Positions 1 through 6,102 of a DNA stretch of 6,102 bases are shown piece by piece. The DNA comes from Mailhella sp. (GTDB lineage: Bacteria; Desulfobacterota; Desulfovibrionia; Desulfovibrionales; Desulfovibrionaceae), in the NCBI GenBank assembly GCA_017522745.1, contig JAFWYI010000063.1, positions 1 to 6,102 on the forward strand, in the 5' to 3' direction. How positions within the stretch are numbered: the stretch's first letter is position 1; each line of letters starts with the position of its first letter. The translations under genes were made by a program, and so were the position numbers. The notes under the pieces are model-generated. The model did no database searches, was not told the origin of the DNA, and worked only from the letters and a program-made list of their open reading frames with translations.

Positions 1-27
1 AATGCGGAAATCATCTACGAAGGGTAA
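1..27 (+). CDS. 3' end of an upstream gene (partial, tentative)
   Basis: Read from base 1, the sequence gives eight codons (N-A-E-I-I-Y-E-G) and a TAA stop at 25-27, three bases before the methyltransferase start. This spacing fits the last codons of a gene in the same operon. The fragment is far too short to identify a product. In related defence loci the neighbour is often a helicase, a DUF3780 protein or a nuclease, but nothing here allows a choice. A second reading frame from base 2 stays open to a TGA at 32-34 that overlaps the next start codon, so it is not certain which frame is coding. Confidence 0.35.
   Translation, partial: NAEIIYEG
19..24 (+). promoter_or_regulatory. Shine-Dalgarno site of the methyltransferase gene
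   Basis: The purine run GAAGGG ends six bases before the ATG at 31 and lies inside the presumed end of the upstream gene. An in-frame TAA at 25-27 excludes any start further upstream, so the ATG at 31 is the first possible start. The position of this site suggests translational coupling to the preceding gene. Confidence 0.55.
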
Positions 28-30
28 GCC

Positions 31-2829
31 ATGAGCCAGATAAAGAAACTCATCGAAGTCGCGCTTCCGCTTGATGCGATAAATGACGCATCTGCTTATG
101 AAAAGATGCCTGGCATTGGCCCTCATCCTCGCGGCATTCATCACTGGTGGGCCCGCCGTCCGCTGGCCGCCGCCCGTGCGGTCATCTGGTCTTCTCTGGT
201 GGACGACCCGTCCTCGCATCCTGAACTTTTCCCCACGGAACAGGAGCAGGAAAAAGAACGTCAGCGTTTACACTCCCTTCTGGCGCGTCTGTCGAACTGG
301 AAAAATGTCAATGACGAGGAATTGCTGAACGAGGCCCGCGCCAAAATAAAGAAGTACATGGGCGAAGAGCCGCTGGTGTTCCTCGATCCCTTCGCGGGCG
401 GCGGTGCTATCCCGCTGGAAGCCCAGAGGCTGGGGCTTGAAGCCCATGCCCACGACCTGAACCCCGTGGCCGTGATGATAAACAAGGCCATGATAGAGAT
501 TCCCCCGCGTTTTGCCGGGCAGGCTCCCGTGAACCCGGAGGCTCGCGCCAAGCTGGGGCAGGATCGCTCGTGGCGCGGCGCCACCGGGCTTGCCGAAGAC
601 GTGCACTACTACGGTGAATGGATGAAGCAGGAGGCCTTCAAGCGCATCGGTCACCTCTACCCCAAGGTGCAGATTCCCGCCGAACAGGGCGGCGGCGAGG
701 CGACTGTTATCGCATGGATATGGGCAAGAACGGTAAAATGCCCGAACCCTGCCTGCGGATGCGAGATGCCGCTAGCCAGCTCTTTTGTTCTGTCGAAGAA
801 GAAGGGGAAAGAAGCGTGGATTGAGCCGGCTGTTGATGGTTCTAAAATATCTTTCAAGGTCCACAATACCCCTTGCCCTGCGGATAAAAGATCTCTCAAG
901 CAAGGACGAGGTGCCTCTTTTAAATGTCCAGTTTGCGGTACGATAACACTCGATGCTTATGTAAAGGAACAAGGCAAAAATCATTTAATGGGGCATACTC
1001 TTATGGCTGTCGTTGCCGAAGGACGAGGAGGACGAATATATCTTGCCCCTGATAATCAGCAGTCGTGTGCGGCAACCGTCGCAAAACCTTATGCGATTGA
1101 TGGAAGTCTTCCTGACAATCCACGTTGGTTCAGTCCTCCAGCTTTTGGTATGGAAGAGTATGAAAATCTCTTTACCAATCGCCAGATCACAGCCCTTACC
1201 ACATTCAGCGACCTCGTAGCCGAAGCCCAGCAAAAAGCCATGCGCGATGCCTTGGCCGTTGGTATGTCTAGCGATGAAACGCCTCTTTCTGAAGGAGGTG
1301 CGGGAGCTTTGGCGTATAGCCAGACAGTAGGTGTATATCTAGCCTTTATTATTGATAGATTAACCGACTTTTCAAATTCGCTCTGCCAATGGTCTAGCTC
1401 GAATGAAAAAGTTATGCATCTATTTGGCAAACAAGCAATTCCAATGACATGGGATTTTGCAGAAGCTAATATACTTGGGGCCTCTGTTGGAGGCTTTAAT
1501 CCAAGTGTAGATTATTTCACTGACTGCATTTTGAAGCTTATCAAAGATTCAGAAGATGGATTCTCGTCTCAACACGATGCTCAGAGTGATTGTGGGCTTC
1601 GTAATATAGTCATATCTACTGACCCACCTTATTACGATAATATCGGCTACGCCGACCTTTCTGACTTCTTTTATGTCTGGCTACGGCGTTCTTTGAAGGC
1701 TACCTATCCTCAGCTTTTCCGCACCATGCTCGTTCCCAAGACGGAAGAACTGGTGGCTACTCCTTACCGTTTTGAAGGAAGCAAAGAAAAGGCCCGAGAA
1801 TTCTTTGAAGACGGCATGTTCAAGACCTGCTGTCAACTTTACAAATATTCTCGGAAAGATGTGCCTGTCACCATTTATTATGCCTATAAGCAAAGCGAGT
1901 CGGAAGAAGGAAAAAGCGATGCCCAGACAGCTTCGACCGGCTGGGAAACGATGCTTTCCGCTATCATTCAAGCAGGCTTTTCCATCACTGGCACTTGGCC
2001 TCTTCGCACTGAGCAAGCGTACCGCTCTGTGAGCATGAACACCAACGCCCTCGCCTCCTCCATCGTGCTCGTCTGCCGCAAGAGGCCGGAAGATGCGCTC
2101 TCCTGCACACGGCGTTCCTTCATTGCCGAACTGAAGCGCGAGCTCCGCACGGCGCTGAAAAAGCTCCAGTCCAGCAATATCGCACCGGTGGATATGGCGC
2201 AGGCCGCCATCGGCCCGGGCATGGGCGTGTATTCCCGCTACGCCCGTGTGCTGGAGGCGGACGGCTCGCCCATGAACGTGCGGAGCGCGCTCCAGACCAT
2301 CAACGCCGAGCTCGACCTGTATTTCTCCGAACAGGACGGCGTGCTTGATTCCGAAAGCCGCTTCTGCGTTGACCTTTATACCCAGTTCGCCTTCAACAAC
2401 ATGAAGTTCGGCGAGGCCGACGTGCTGGCCCGCGCCAAAAATACCTCTGTGGAACGTCTGGCCGAAATGGGGCTGGTCTATTCCGAAAAGGGCGTCGTCC
2501 ACCTCTTTGATCGCTCCGAACTGCCGGAATTCAAAGCCGAGGCGCGCACGTCCACGGGTCGATGCCTCTGGATGCTCACCCAGTACCTTTGCCAGTTCCT
2601 CGAAAAAGGCGGCGTGGAGGCCTGCGCCATGCTTTGCATGGACTATCCAGCCGACGCCGAACGCGCCCGCGACCTCGCCTACCGCCTCTTCTCCCTTGCC
2701 GAGCGCAAGGGCTGGAACGCCGAAGCCTACGCCTACAACTCGCTCGTGGTCTCGTGGCCCGAGATACAGCAGAAGGTTTCCGAACTTCGCGCCGTGCGCC
2801 GCTCCGCCCAGCAGGGTTCCCTTATCTGA
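31..2829 (+). CDS. DUF1156-family adenine-specific DNA methyltransferase with zinc ribbon
   Basis: This 932-residue protein probably transfers a methyl group from S-adenosylmethionine to adenine N6 in DNA, protecting host DNA in a phage-defence system. The N-terminus (about 8-65) matches DUF1156, including the HHWWARRPLAAARA stretch. Motif I, the AdoMet-binding loop, is DPFAGGG at 119-125, followed by an acidic D142 after the next strand. The catalytic motif IV is DPPY at 531-534. The roughly 400 residues between them hold a zinc-ribbon-like set of cysteines (C237, C242, C244, then C299-x2-C302) and probably target-recognition segments. The C-terminal third is mostly helical-looking and unassigned. 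Length is normal for the family and the frame is intact. The gene lies 14 bases upstream of a DUF499 ATPase, its usual partner. Its central part (about 780-1930) is much richer in AT than the rest. The family call is confident; the modified base and target sequence are inferred or unknown. Confidence 0.93.
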   Translation: MSQIKKLIEVALPLDAINDASAYEKMPGIGPHPRGIHHWWARRPLAAARAVIWSSLVDDPSSHPELFPTEQEQEKERQRLHSLLARLSNWKNVNDEELLNEARAKIKKYMGEEPLVFLDPFAGGGAIPLEAQRLGLEAHAHDLNPVAVMINKAMIEIPPRFAGQAPVNPEARAKLGQDRSWRGATGLAEDVHYYGEWMKQEAFKRIGHLYPKVQIPAEQGGGEATVIAWIWARTVKCPNPACGCEMPLASSFVLSKKKGKEAWIEPAVDGSKISFKVHNTPCPADKRSLKQGRGASFKCPVCGTITLDAYVKEQGKNHLMGHTLMAVVAEGRGGRIYLAPDNQQSCAATVAKPYAIDGSLPDNPRWFSPPAFGMEEYENLFTNRQITALTTFSDLVAEAQQKAMRDALAVGMSSDETPLSEGGAGALAYSQTVGVYLAFIIDRLTDFSNSLCQWSSSNEKVMHLFGKQAIPMTWDFAEANILGASVGGFNPSVDYFTDCILKLIKDSEDGFSSQHDAQSDCGLRNIVISTDPPYYDNIGYADLSDFFYVWLRRSLKATYPQLFRTMLVPKTEELVATPYRFEGSKEKAREFFEDGMFKTCCQLYKYSRKDVPVTIYYAYKQSESEEGKSDAQTASTGWETMLSAIIQAGFSITGTWPLRTEQAYRSVSMNTNALASSIVLVCRKRPEDALSCTRRSFIAELKRELRTALKKLQSSNIAPVDMAQAAIGPGMGVYSRYARVLEADGSPMNVRSALQTINAELDLYFSEQDGVLDSESRFCVDLYTQFAFNNMKFGEADVLARAKNTSVERLAEMGLVYSEKGVVHLFDRSELPEFKAEARTSTGRCLWMLTQYLCQFLEKGGVEACAMLCMDYPADAERARDLAYRLFSLAERKGWNAEAYAYNSLVVSWPEIQQKVSELRAVRRSAQQGSLI
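780..1930 (+). other. AT-rich mosaic core inside the methyltransferase gene
   Basis: Counting by 60-base lines gives 75% GC at 541-600 and 67% at 2041-2100 and 2701-2760. Inside this core it gives 42% at 841-900, 33% at 1321-1380, 35% at 1501-1560 and 38% at 1801-1860. Third codon positions shift too: 16 of 20 are G/C at 541-600 but 6 of 20 at 1501-1560. TTA (1360), CTA (1339), TCA, AGA and ATA codons appear here. The core covers about residues 250-633, that is, most of the zinc-ribbon region, the stretch between motifs I and IV, and the DPPY motif itself. The reading frame continues unbroken across both edges. The edges are gradual (48-57% GC), so the boundaries are approximate. Confidence 0.7.
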
Positions 2830-2830
2830 T

Positions 2831-2840
2831 GAGAGTGTGA
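2831..2840 (+). promoter_or_regulatory. Weak Shine-Dalgarno and start-defining stop before the DUF499 gene
   Basis: GAGAG at 2831-2835 lies eight bases before the ATG at 2844 and is the only purine-rich candidate ribosome-binding site in the 14-base gap. A TGA at 2838-2840 is in frame with the DUF499 gene, so translation cannot begin further upstream and ATG 2844 is the first possible start. The short gap and weak site suggest that ribosomes finishing the methyltransferase help initiate here. Confidence 0.5.
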
Positions 2841-2843
2841 AAT

Positions 2844-5800
2844 ATGAAAAAGAATTACGACCTCGTGGCTAAGGGCTTCGATTCCCTGCTCAGTGCCTTT
2901 TCTCCCTACATCTGTGCCACGCTCCGCGTGGAATACGGGCCGGACTGGTGGAATATTGCCGTACTGGGAAGACTCTGGGACGAACAGAAACGCGACCTCC
3001 CCGCCAACGGTTCCGACCGCGACCTTATGGCCTCGCTGGACATCCAGCGCTGTCTCATCCTCTTTGACCAGTATTGGAACGAGGTGTTCCGCAAGCGTCT
3101 TTCCATCGACCATCGCACCTGGGCCAAAGAGCTCGTGGGCGTACGCAATCGCCACGCCCATCGGGGCATCGACGATATCAACGACAGCGACACATGGCGC
3201 GCGCTCGATACCATGTCCCGCCTCTGCGAACAGATTGACGCCGAAGCCACCGAAGAGATTCGCGCCCTCCTGCGTGAATCCCGCTACGGCTCTGCCGCCG
3301 GTTCTACGGCCGTCACCGCTCAGGCCGCTCAGCCCGCGCCCGCCGTTCCCAAGGCTTCCGGCATACTCGCGGAATCTCCGGCTAACCTGCCGAGCTGGCG
3401 CGATGTCATCGAACCGCATCCCGACGTGGCGCAGGGCCGCTACCGCAACGCCGAGTTCGCCGCCGACCTCTCGCAGGTGGCGCGCGGAGAAGGCTCCTAC
3501 GAATACCGCGACCCGGTGGAATTCTTCGCCCGAACCTATGTCACGGAAGGCATGGCCGGGCTTCTGGTGCAGGCTCTGCGCCGCGTGTCCGGCAAGGACG
3601 GCGAACCAGTCATCCAGCTCAAAACGGCGTTCGGCGGCGGCAAAACCCACAGTATGCTGGCCCTTTACCACCTTCTGCGCGGCACGGTCTCCGTGGACAA
3701 GATTCCCGCCGTGCGCCCGGTGCTCCAGTCCGCAGGGCTCGCCAGTCTGCCCAAAGTCCACGCGGCGGTGCTGGTCGGCACTGCGCTCGACCCCAGCAAG
3801 GTTAAGCGCCCGCAGAACCTGCCCGGCATCACGGTCAGCACACTCTGGGGCGAAATGGCCTATCAGCTCGCGCTCTCGGCGCAGAATCCCAAGCTCTACG
3901 ACTTCGTAAAAGAAGCCGACAAGAAAGGCATCTCCCCCGGCTCCGAAGCTCTGAAGAACCTCTTCGACGCCTGCGGCCCCTGCCTCATCCTCATGGACGA
4001 ACTCGTGGCCTACGCCAAGCGCATCTATGGTGTGAGCGGCCTGCCGTCCGGCTCGTTCGACAATTTCATCACCTTTATTCAGGAGATAACCGAGGCCGCC
4101 CGCGCCAGCCGCAACAGCCTTGTGGTGGCCTCCATCCCCGAGTCGAACATCGAGATTGGCGGCGAAGCCGGCAAGACCGCGCTGGAGGCCATCGAACACA
4201 CCTTCGGCCGAATGGAATCCATCTGGAAGCCAGTGGCCGCCAACGAGGGCTTCGAGGTGGTGCGCCGCCGCCTCTTCCTCGACTGCAAGAATCCCGCCGC
4301 GCGCGACATGGTGTGTGAACATTTCAGCGCCATGTACCGCGAGAACACATCGGATTTTCCTCTGGAAACCAAGGAACTTGAGTACAAGAACCGCCTCGTT
4401 TCCTGCTACCCCATCCATCCCGAAGTCTTCGACCGCCTTTACGACGACTGGGCCACGCTGGAACGCTTCCAGCGTACGCGCGGCGTTCTGCGCCTCATGG
4501 CAGCGGTCATCCACGAGCTGTGGATGGGCAACGACGCGGGCCTGCTCATCATGCCCGGTTCCCTGCCCATGGACGTGCCCAACGTGCGCGACGAGCTGAC
4601 CCGCCACCTCTCCGAAGGCTGGAACCCGCTCGTGGACAAGGAAGTGGACGGCAAGCAGTCCGTGCCCTACCTGCTGGACAAGGCCAATTCGCGCTACGGC
4701 AAGATTCTCGCTGCCCGCCGCGTGGCCCGCGCCATCATGCTGGGCAGTGCGCCCACGGTGCGCCAGCAGAACGTGCGCGGCTTGGAGGCGTCGCGCGTAC
4801 GCCTCGGCGTGACCCAGCCCGGCGAGCAGGTGGCACTGTTCAACGACGCCTGCAATACGCTCAAGAACAAGCTGGCCTACCTTTACACCAATCCTTCCGG
4901 CGACCGCTTCTGGTACGACACGCGGCCTACGCTGAGAAAAACAGTGGAAGACCGCGCCACGCAGGTTGCGGCCTCGGACGTGGAATTCGAGATCGAACGC
5001 CGCCTCAAGAAACTGCGTAAGGAAGCGCCGTTTGCGGGCATTCACGTTTGCCCGGCGTCGTCGCTGGACGTGCCGGATGAGCAGGCCGTGCGGCTGGTGG
5101 TTCTGCGCCCGGCGGAGAGCTACGCCCAGTCGGCTCAGGACTGCGCCGCCATGCGCGCGGTGAGTGAGATGTTTGAAAAACGCGGCACGGCTCCGCGTAT
5201 CTACCGGAATATGCTGGTCTTTCTCGCGGCGGATCAGGCGCTGATGGCCAATCTTGAGCAGGAGGTGCGGCGCTTCATCGCGTGGACTTCTATTAAGGAA
5301 GACAGTCAGGACTTGAACCTTGATGCCGCACAGAACCGCGAAACGGAAGTCAGCCTCAAGCGCAGTGACGAGACCGTTGACCTGCGGCTCAAGGAGGCGT
5401 GGTGCTGGCTGCTCGTGCCGAGCGTTGACACCTACGACCGCAAAACGCTGGACTGGGAACGCACGCGCCTGAGCGGCGGCACGGACGGCATCATTCCTCG
5501 AGCGGCAAAACATCTCCTGCATAATGAAGGAGTTGTGAGCAAGTGGGCCCCGGCGCTCCTGCTCATGGAGCTGGACAACCTGCTGTGGCAGGGCGTGAAC
5601 CATCTGGAAATCAAACAGCTCTGGGAATGGCTCTGTACCTACTGCTATCTGCCAAGACTGGCGAGCTACGACGTGTTGGAAGAGGCTATCACGAGCGGAC
5701 TTTGCGAAACGGAATTCTTTGCCTATGCTGCCGCTGTGGGCGAAGACCGTTATATCAGCCTGAAACTTGGCGAGAGAGTGCGCCCGGAAAAGAGCGGCTA

Positions 5801-6102
5801 CCTTGTGAAGGTGAAGGCCGCCAAGACGCAGATGGAACGCGTGGCGCAGGAAGAAGAGGAACGCCAACGAGCAGAACATGAACGCCAGCAGGGAAAAATA
5901 GGTGGAAGCGGAACCGCAGGAGCGGGAACGGCTGGAGTAACAGGAACGACTCCTGACGGAACGAATACAGGCGGCCAGACTGGCGGCGGAAATACTGGAG
6001 GAACTCAGCCGGAACCTGAAATCATCACGCCGCCCCCTGCGCCCAAGAGCATGAGCTTCTACCTCTCGGCTCAACTCGATACCACGCGAGTGAACCGCGA
6101 TG
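2844..6102 (+). CDS. DUF499-family P-loop ATPase with N-terminal Swt1-like HEPN domain (3' end missing)
   Basis: This large cytoplasmic ATPase is open for 1086 codons and runs off the window. Residues 1 to about 135 form a helical Swt1-like HEPN domain with the signature R101-N-R-H-A-H106. Some HEPN domains with an RNxxxH motif are metal-independent RNases, whereas others only bind. An Ala/Pro-rich linker (about 150-173) leads to the DUF499 ATPase. Its Walker A is FGGGKTHS at 263-270 (K267) and its Walker B is LILMDE at 381-386. A sensor-like strand SLVVASIPES is at 425-434, and the family motifs YPIHPE (522-527) and FQRTRGVLR (542-550) follow. A charged helix (about 996-1016) and a Gly/Thr-rich tether (1017-1055) precede a final block (1071-1086) resembling the family's C-terminus, so little is probably missing. 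No signal peptide or membrane segment is visible. Pairing with the DUF1156 methyltransferase points to phage defence; the exact activity of the protein is unknown. Confidence 0.92.
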   Translation, partial: MKKNYDLVAKGFDSLLSAFSPYICATLRVEYGPDWWNIAVLGRLWDEQKRDLPANGSDRDLMASLDIQRCLILFDQYWNEVFRKRLSIDHRTWAKELVGVRNRHAHRGIDDINDSDTWRALDTMSRLCEQIDAEATEEIRALLRESRYGSAAGSTAVTAQAAQPAPAVPKASGILAESPANLPSWRDVIEPHPDVAQGRYRNAEFAADLSQVARGEGSYEYRDPVEFFARTYVTEGMAGLLVQALRRVSGKDGEPVIQLKTAFGGGKTHSMLALYHLLRGTVSVDKIPAVRPVLQSAGLASLPKVHAAVLVGTALDPSKVKRPQNLPGITVSTLWGEMAYQLALSAQNPKLYDFVKEADKKGISPGSEALKNLFDACGPCLILMDELVAYAKRIYGVSGLPSGSFDNFITFIQEITEAARASRNSLVVASIPESNIEIGGEAGKTALEAIEHTFGRMESIWKPVAANEGFEVVRRRLFLDCKNPAARDMVCEHFSAMYRENTSDFPLETKELEYKNRLVSCYPIHPEVFDRLYDDWATLERFQRTRGVLRLMAAVIHELWMGNDAGLLIMPGSLPMDVPNVRDELTRHLSEGWNPLVDKEVDGKQSVPYLLDKANSRYGKILAARRVARAIMLGSAPTVRQQNVRGLEASRVRLGVTQPGEQVALFNDACNTLKNKLAYLYTNPSGDRFWYDTRPTLRKTVEDRATQVAASDVEFEIERRLKKLRKEAPFAGIHVCPASSLDVPDEQAVRLVVLRPAESYAQSAQDCAAMRAVSEMFEKRGTAPRIYRNMLVFLAADQALMANLEQEVRRFIAWTSIKEDSQDLNLDAAQNRETEVSLKRSDETVDLRLKEAWCWLLVPSVDTYDRKTLDWERTRLSGGTDGIIPRAAKHLLHNEGVVSKWAPALLLMELDNLLWQGVNHLEIKQLWEWLCTYCYLPRLASYDVLEEAITSGLCETEFFAYAAAVGEDRYISLKLGERVRPEKSGYLVKVKAAKTQMERVAQEEEERQRAEHERQQGKIGGSGTAGAGTAGVTGTTPDGTNTGGQTGGGNTGGTQPEPEIITPPPAPKSMSFYLSAQLDTTRVNRD
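5892..6008 (+). repeat. Gly/Thr-rich low-complexity tether with short imperfect repeats in the DUF499 gene
   Basis: Codons 1017-1055 encode an almost pure Gly/Thr/Ala/Asn/Gln stretch. It begins with imperfect five-residue units (GSGTA, GAGTA, then GVTGT), and the first two 15-base units (5904-5918 and 5919-5933) match at 10 of 15 bases. TGG-containing units follow, and then a Pro/Glu-rich stretch. GGA dominates the glycine codons, unlike the GGC preference in the rest of the gene. It looks like a flexible linker between a charged helix and a small C-terminal block. Confidence 0.7.

Noticed and set aside
1681..2502. A 273-codon open frame on the minus strand
   Set aside because: It is antisense to the intact methyltransferase and has no recognisable motif.
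2829..2840. Three-codon ATG frame (M-R-V-stop) overlapping the methyltransferase stop
   Set aside because: It is a chance TGATG overlap; nothing indicates a translated leader.
2893..3909. A 338-codon plus-strand open frame in another register
   Set aside because: It overlaps the HEPN and P-loop coding region; its translation is Pro/Ser/Arg-rich as expected for a shifted GC-rich gene, and it has no family motifs.
2733..6074. A 1113-codon open frame on the minus strand
   Set aside because: It shares codon boundaries with the DUF499 gene on the plus strand and is open only because that gene lacks TTA, CTA and TCA codons. It would start at TTG, and its translation is rich in His, Arg and Ala with no recognisable domain, whereas the plus strand has clear HEPN and ATPase motifs.
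31..6102. Assignment to DISARM or BREX
   Set aside because: No DUF1998 protein, DISARM helicase, PglZ, BrxC or Lon-like protease is visible. The methyltransferase is DUF1156-type rather than PglX-like, and the ATPase is DUF499 rather than BrxC. A relationship at the locus level cannot be judged without flanking genes.
1..6102. CRISPR arrays, tRNA/rRNA genes, insertion sequences, intrinsic terminators
   Set aside because: The only gaps are 3 and 14 bases, and I saw no regularly spaced repeats, terminal inverted repeats, or GC-rich hairpin followed by a T-run.

Overview
The window holds two long, co-directional plus-strand genes that fill it almost completely. They look like the core of a methylation-associated anti-phage (defence-island) operon. 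The first (31-2829) is a DUF1156-family adenine-specific DNA methyltransferase with an internal zinc ribbon (the COG1743 type). The second (2844 to beyond the window end) is a DUF499-family P-loop ATPase (the COG1483 type) with an N-terminal Swt1-like HEPN domain. Proteins of these two families recur side by side in bacterial and archaeal defence islands, usually with a helicase, a small DUF3780 protein and/or a phospholipase-D-type nuclease. None of those partners is visible here, so they would have to lie outside the window.

Layout: bases 1-27 are probably the last codons of an upstream gene of the same operon (TAA at 25-27). Three bases later the methyltransferase starts. It stops at 2829, and after a 14-base gap with a weak Shine-Dalgarno the DUF499 gene starts at 2844. 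It stays open to base 6102 (1086 complete codons), and its last residues resemble the C-terminal end of the family, so probably only a short tail is missing. There is no intergenic space for a promoter, terminator, RNA gene or CRISPR array, and I see no insertion sequence or tRNA.

Likely joint role: the methyltransferase probably marks host DNA (N6-adenine) as self. The DUF499 ATPase, with its intact P-loop, Walker B and HEPN RNxxxH motif, would act as sensor, switch or effector. This division of labour is inferred from the families and the gene order, not shown by the sequence.

Organism: base composition is GC-rich (about 60-70% in most lines I counted) with strong avoidance of TTA, CTA and TCA codons, which suggests a GC-rich bacterium, possibly a proteobacterium of the Desulfovibrio type (low confidence). 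The most striking anomaly is inside the methyltransferase gene. The middle (about 780-1930) drops to roughly 45% GC, with AT-rich synonymous codons, while both ends of the gene and the whole neighbouring gene are GC-rich. This suggests the specificity/catalytic core was replaced by recombination.
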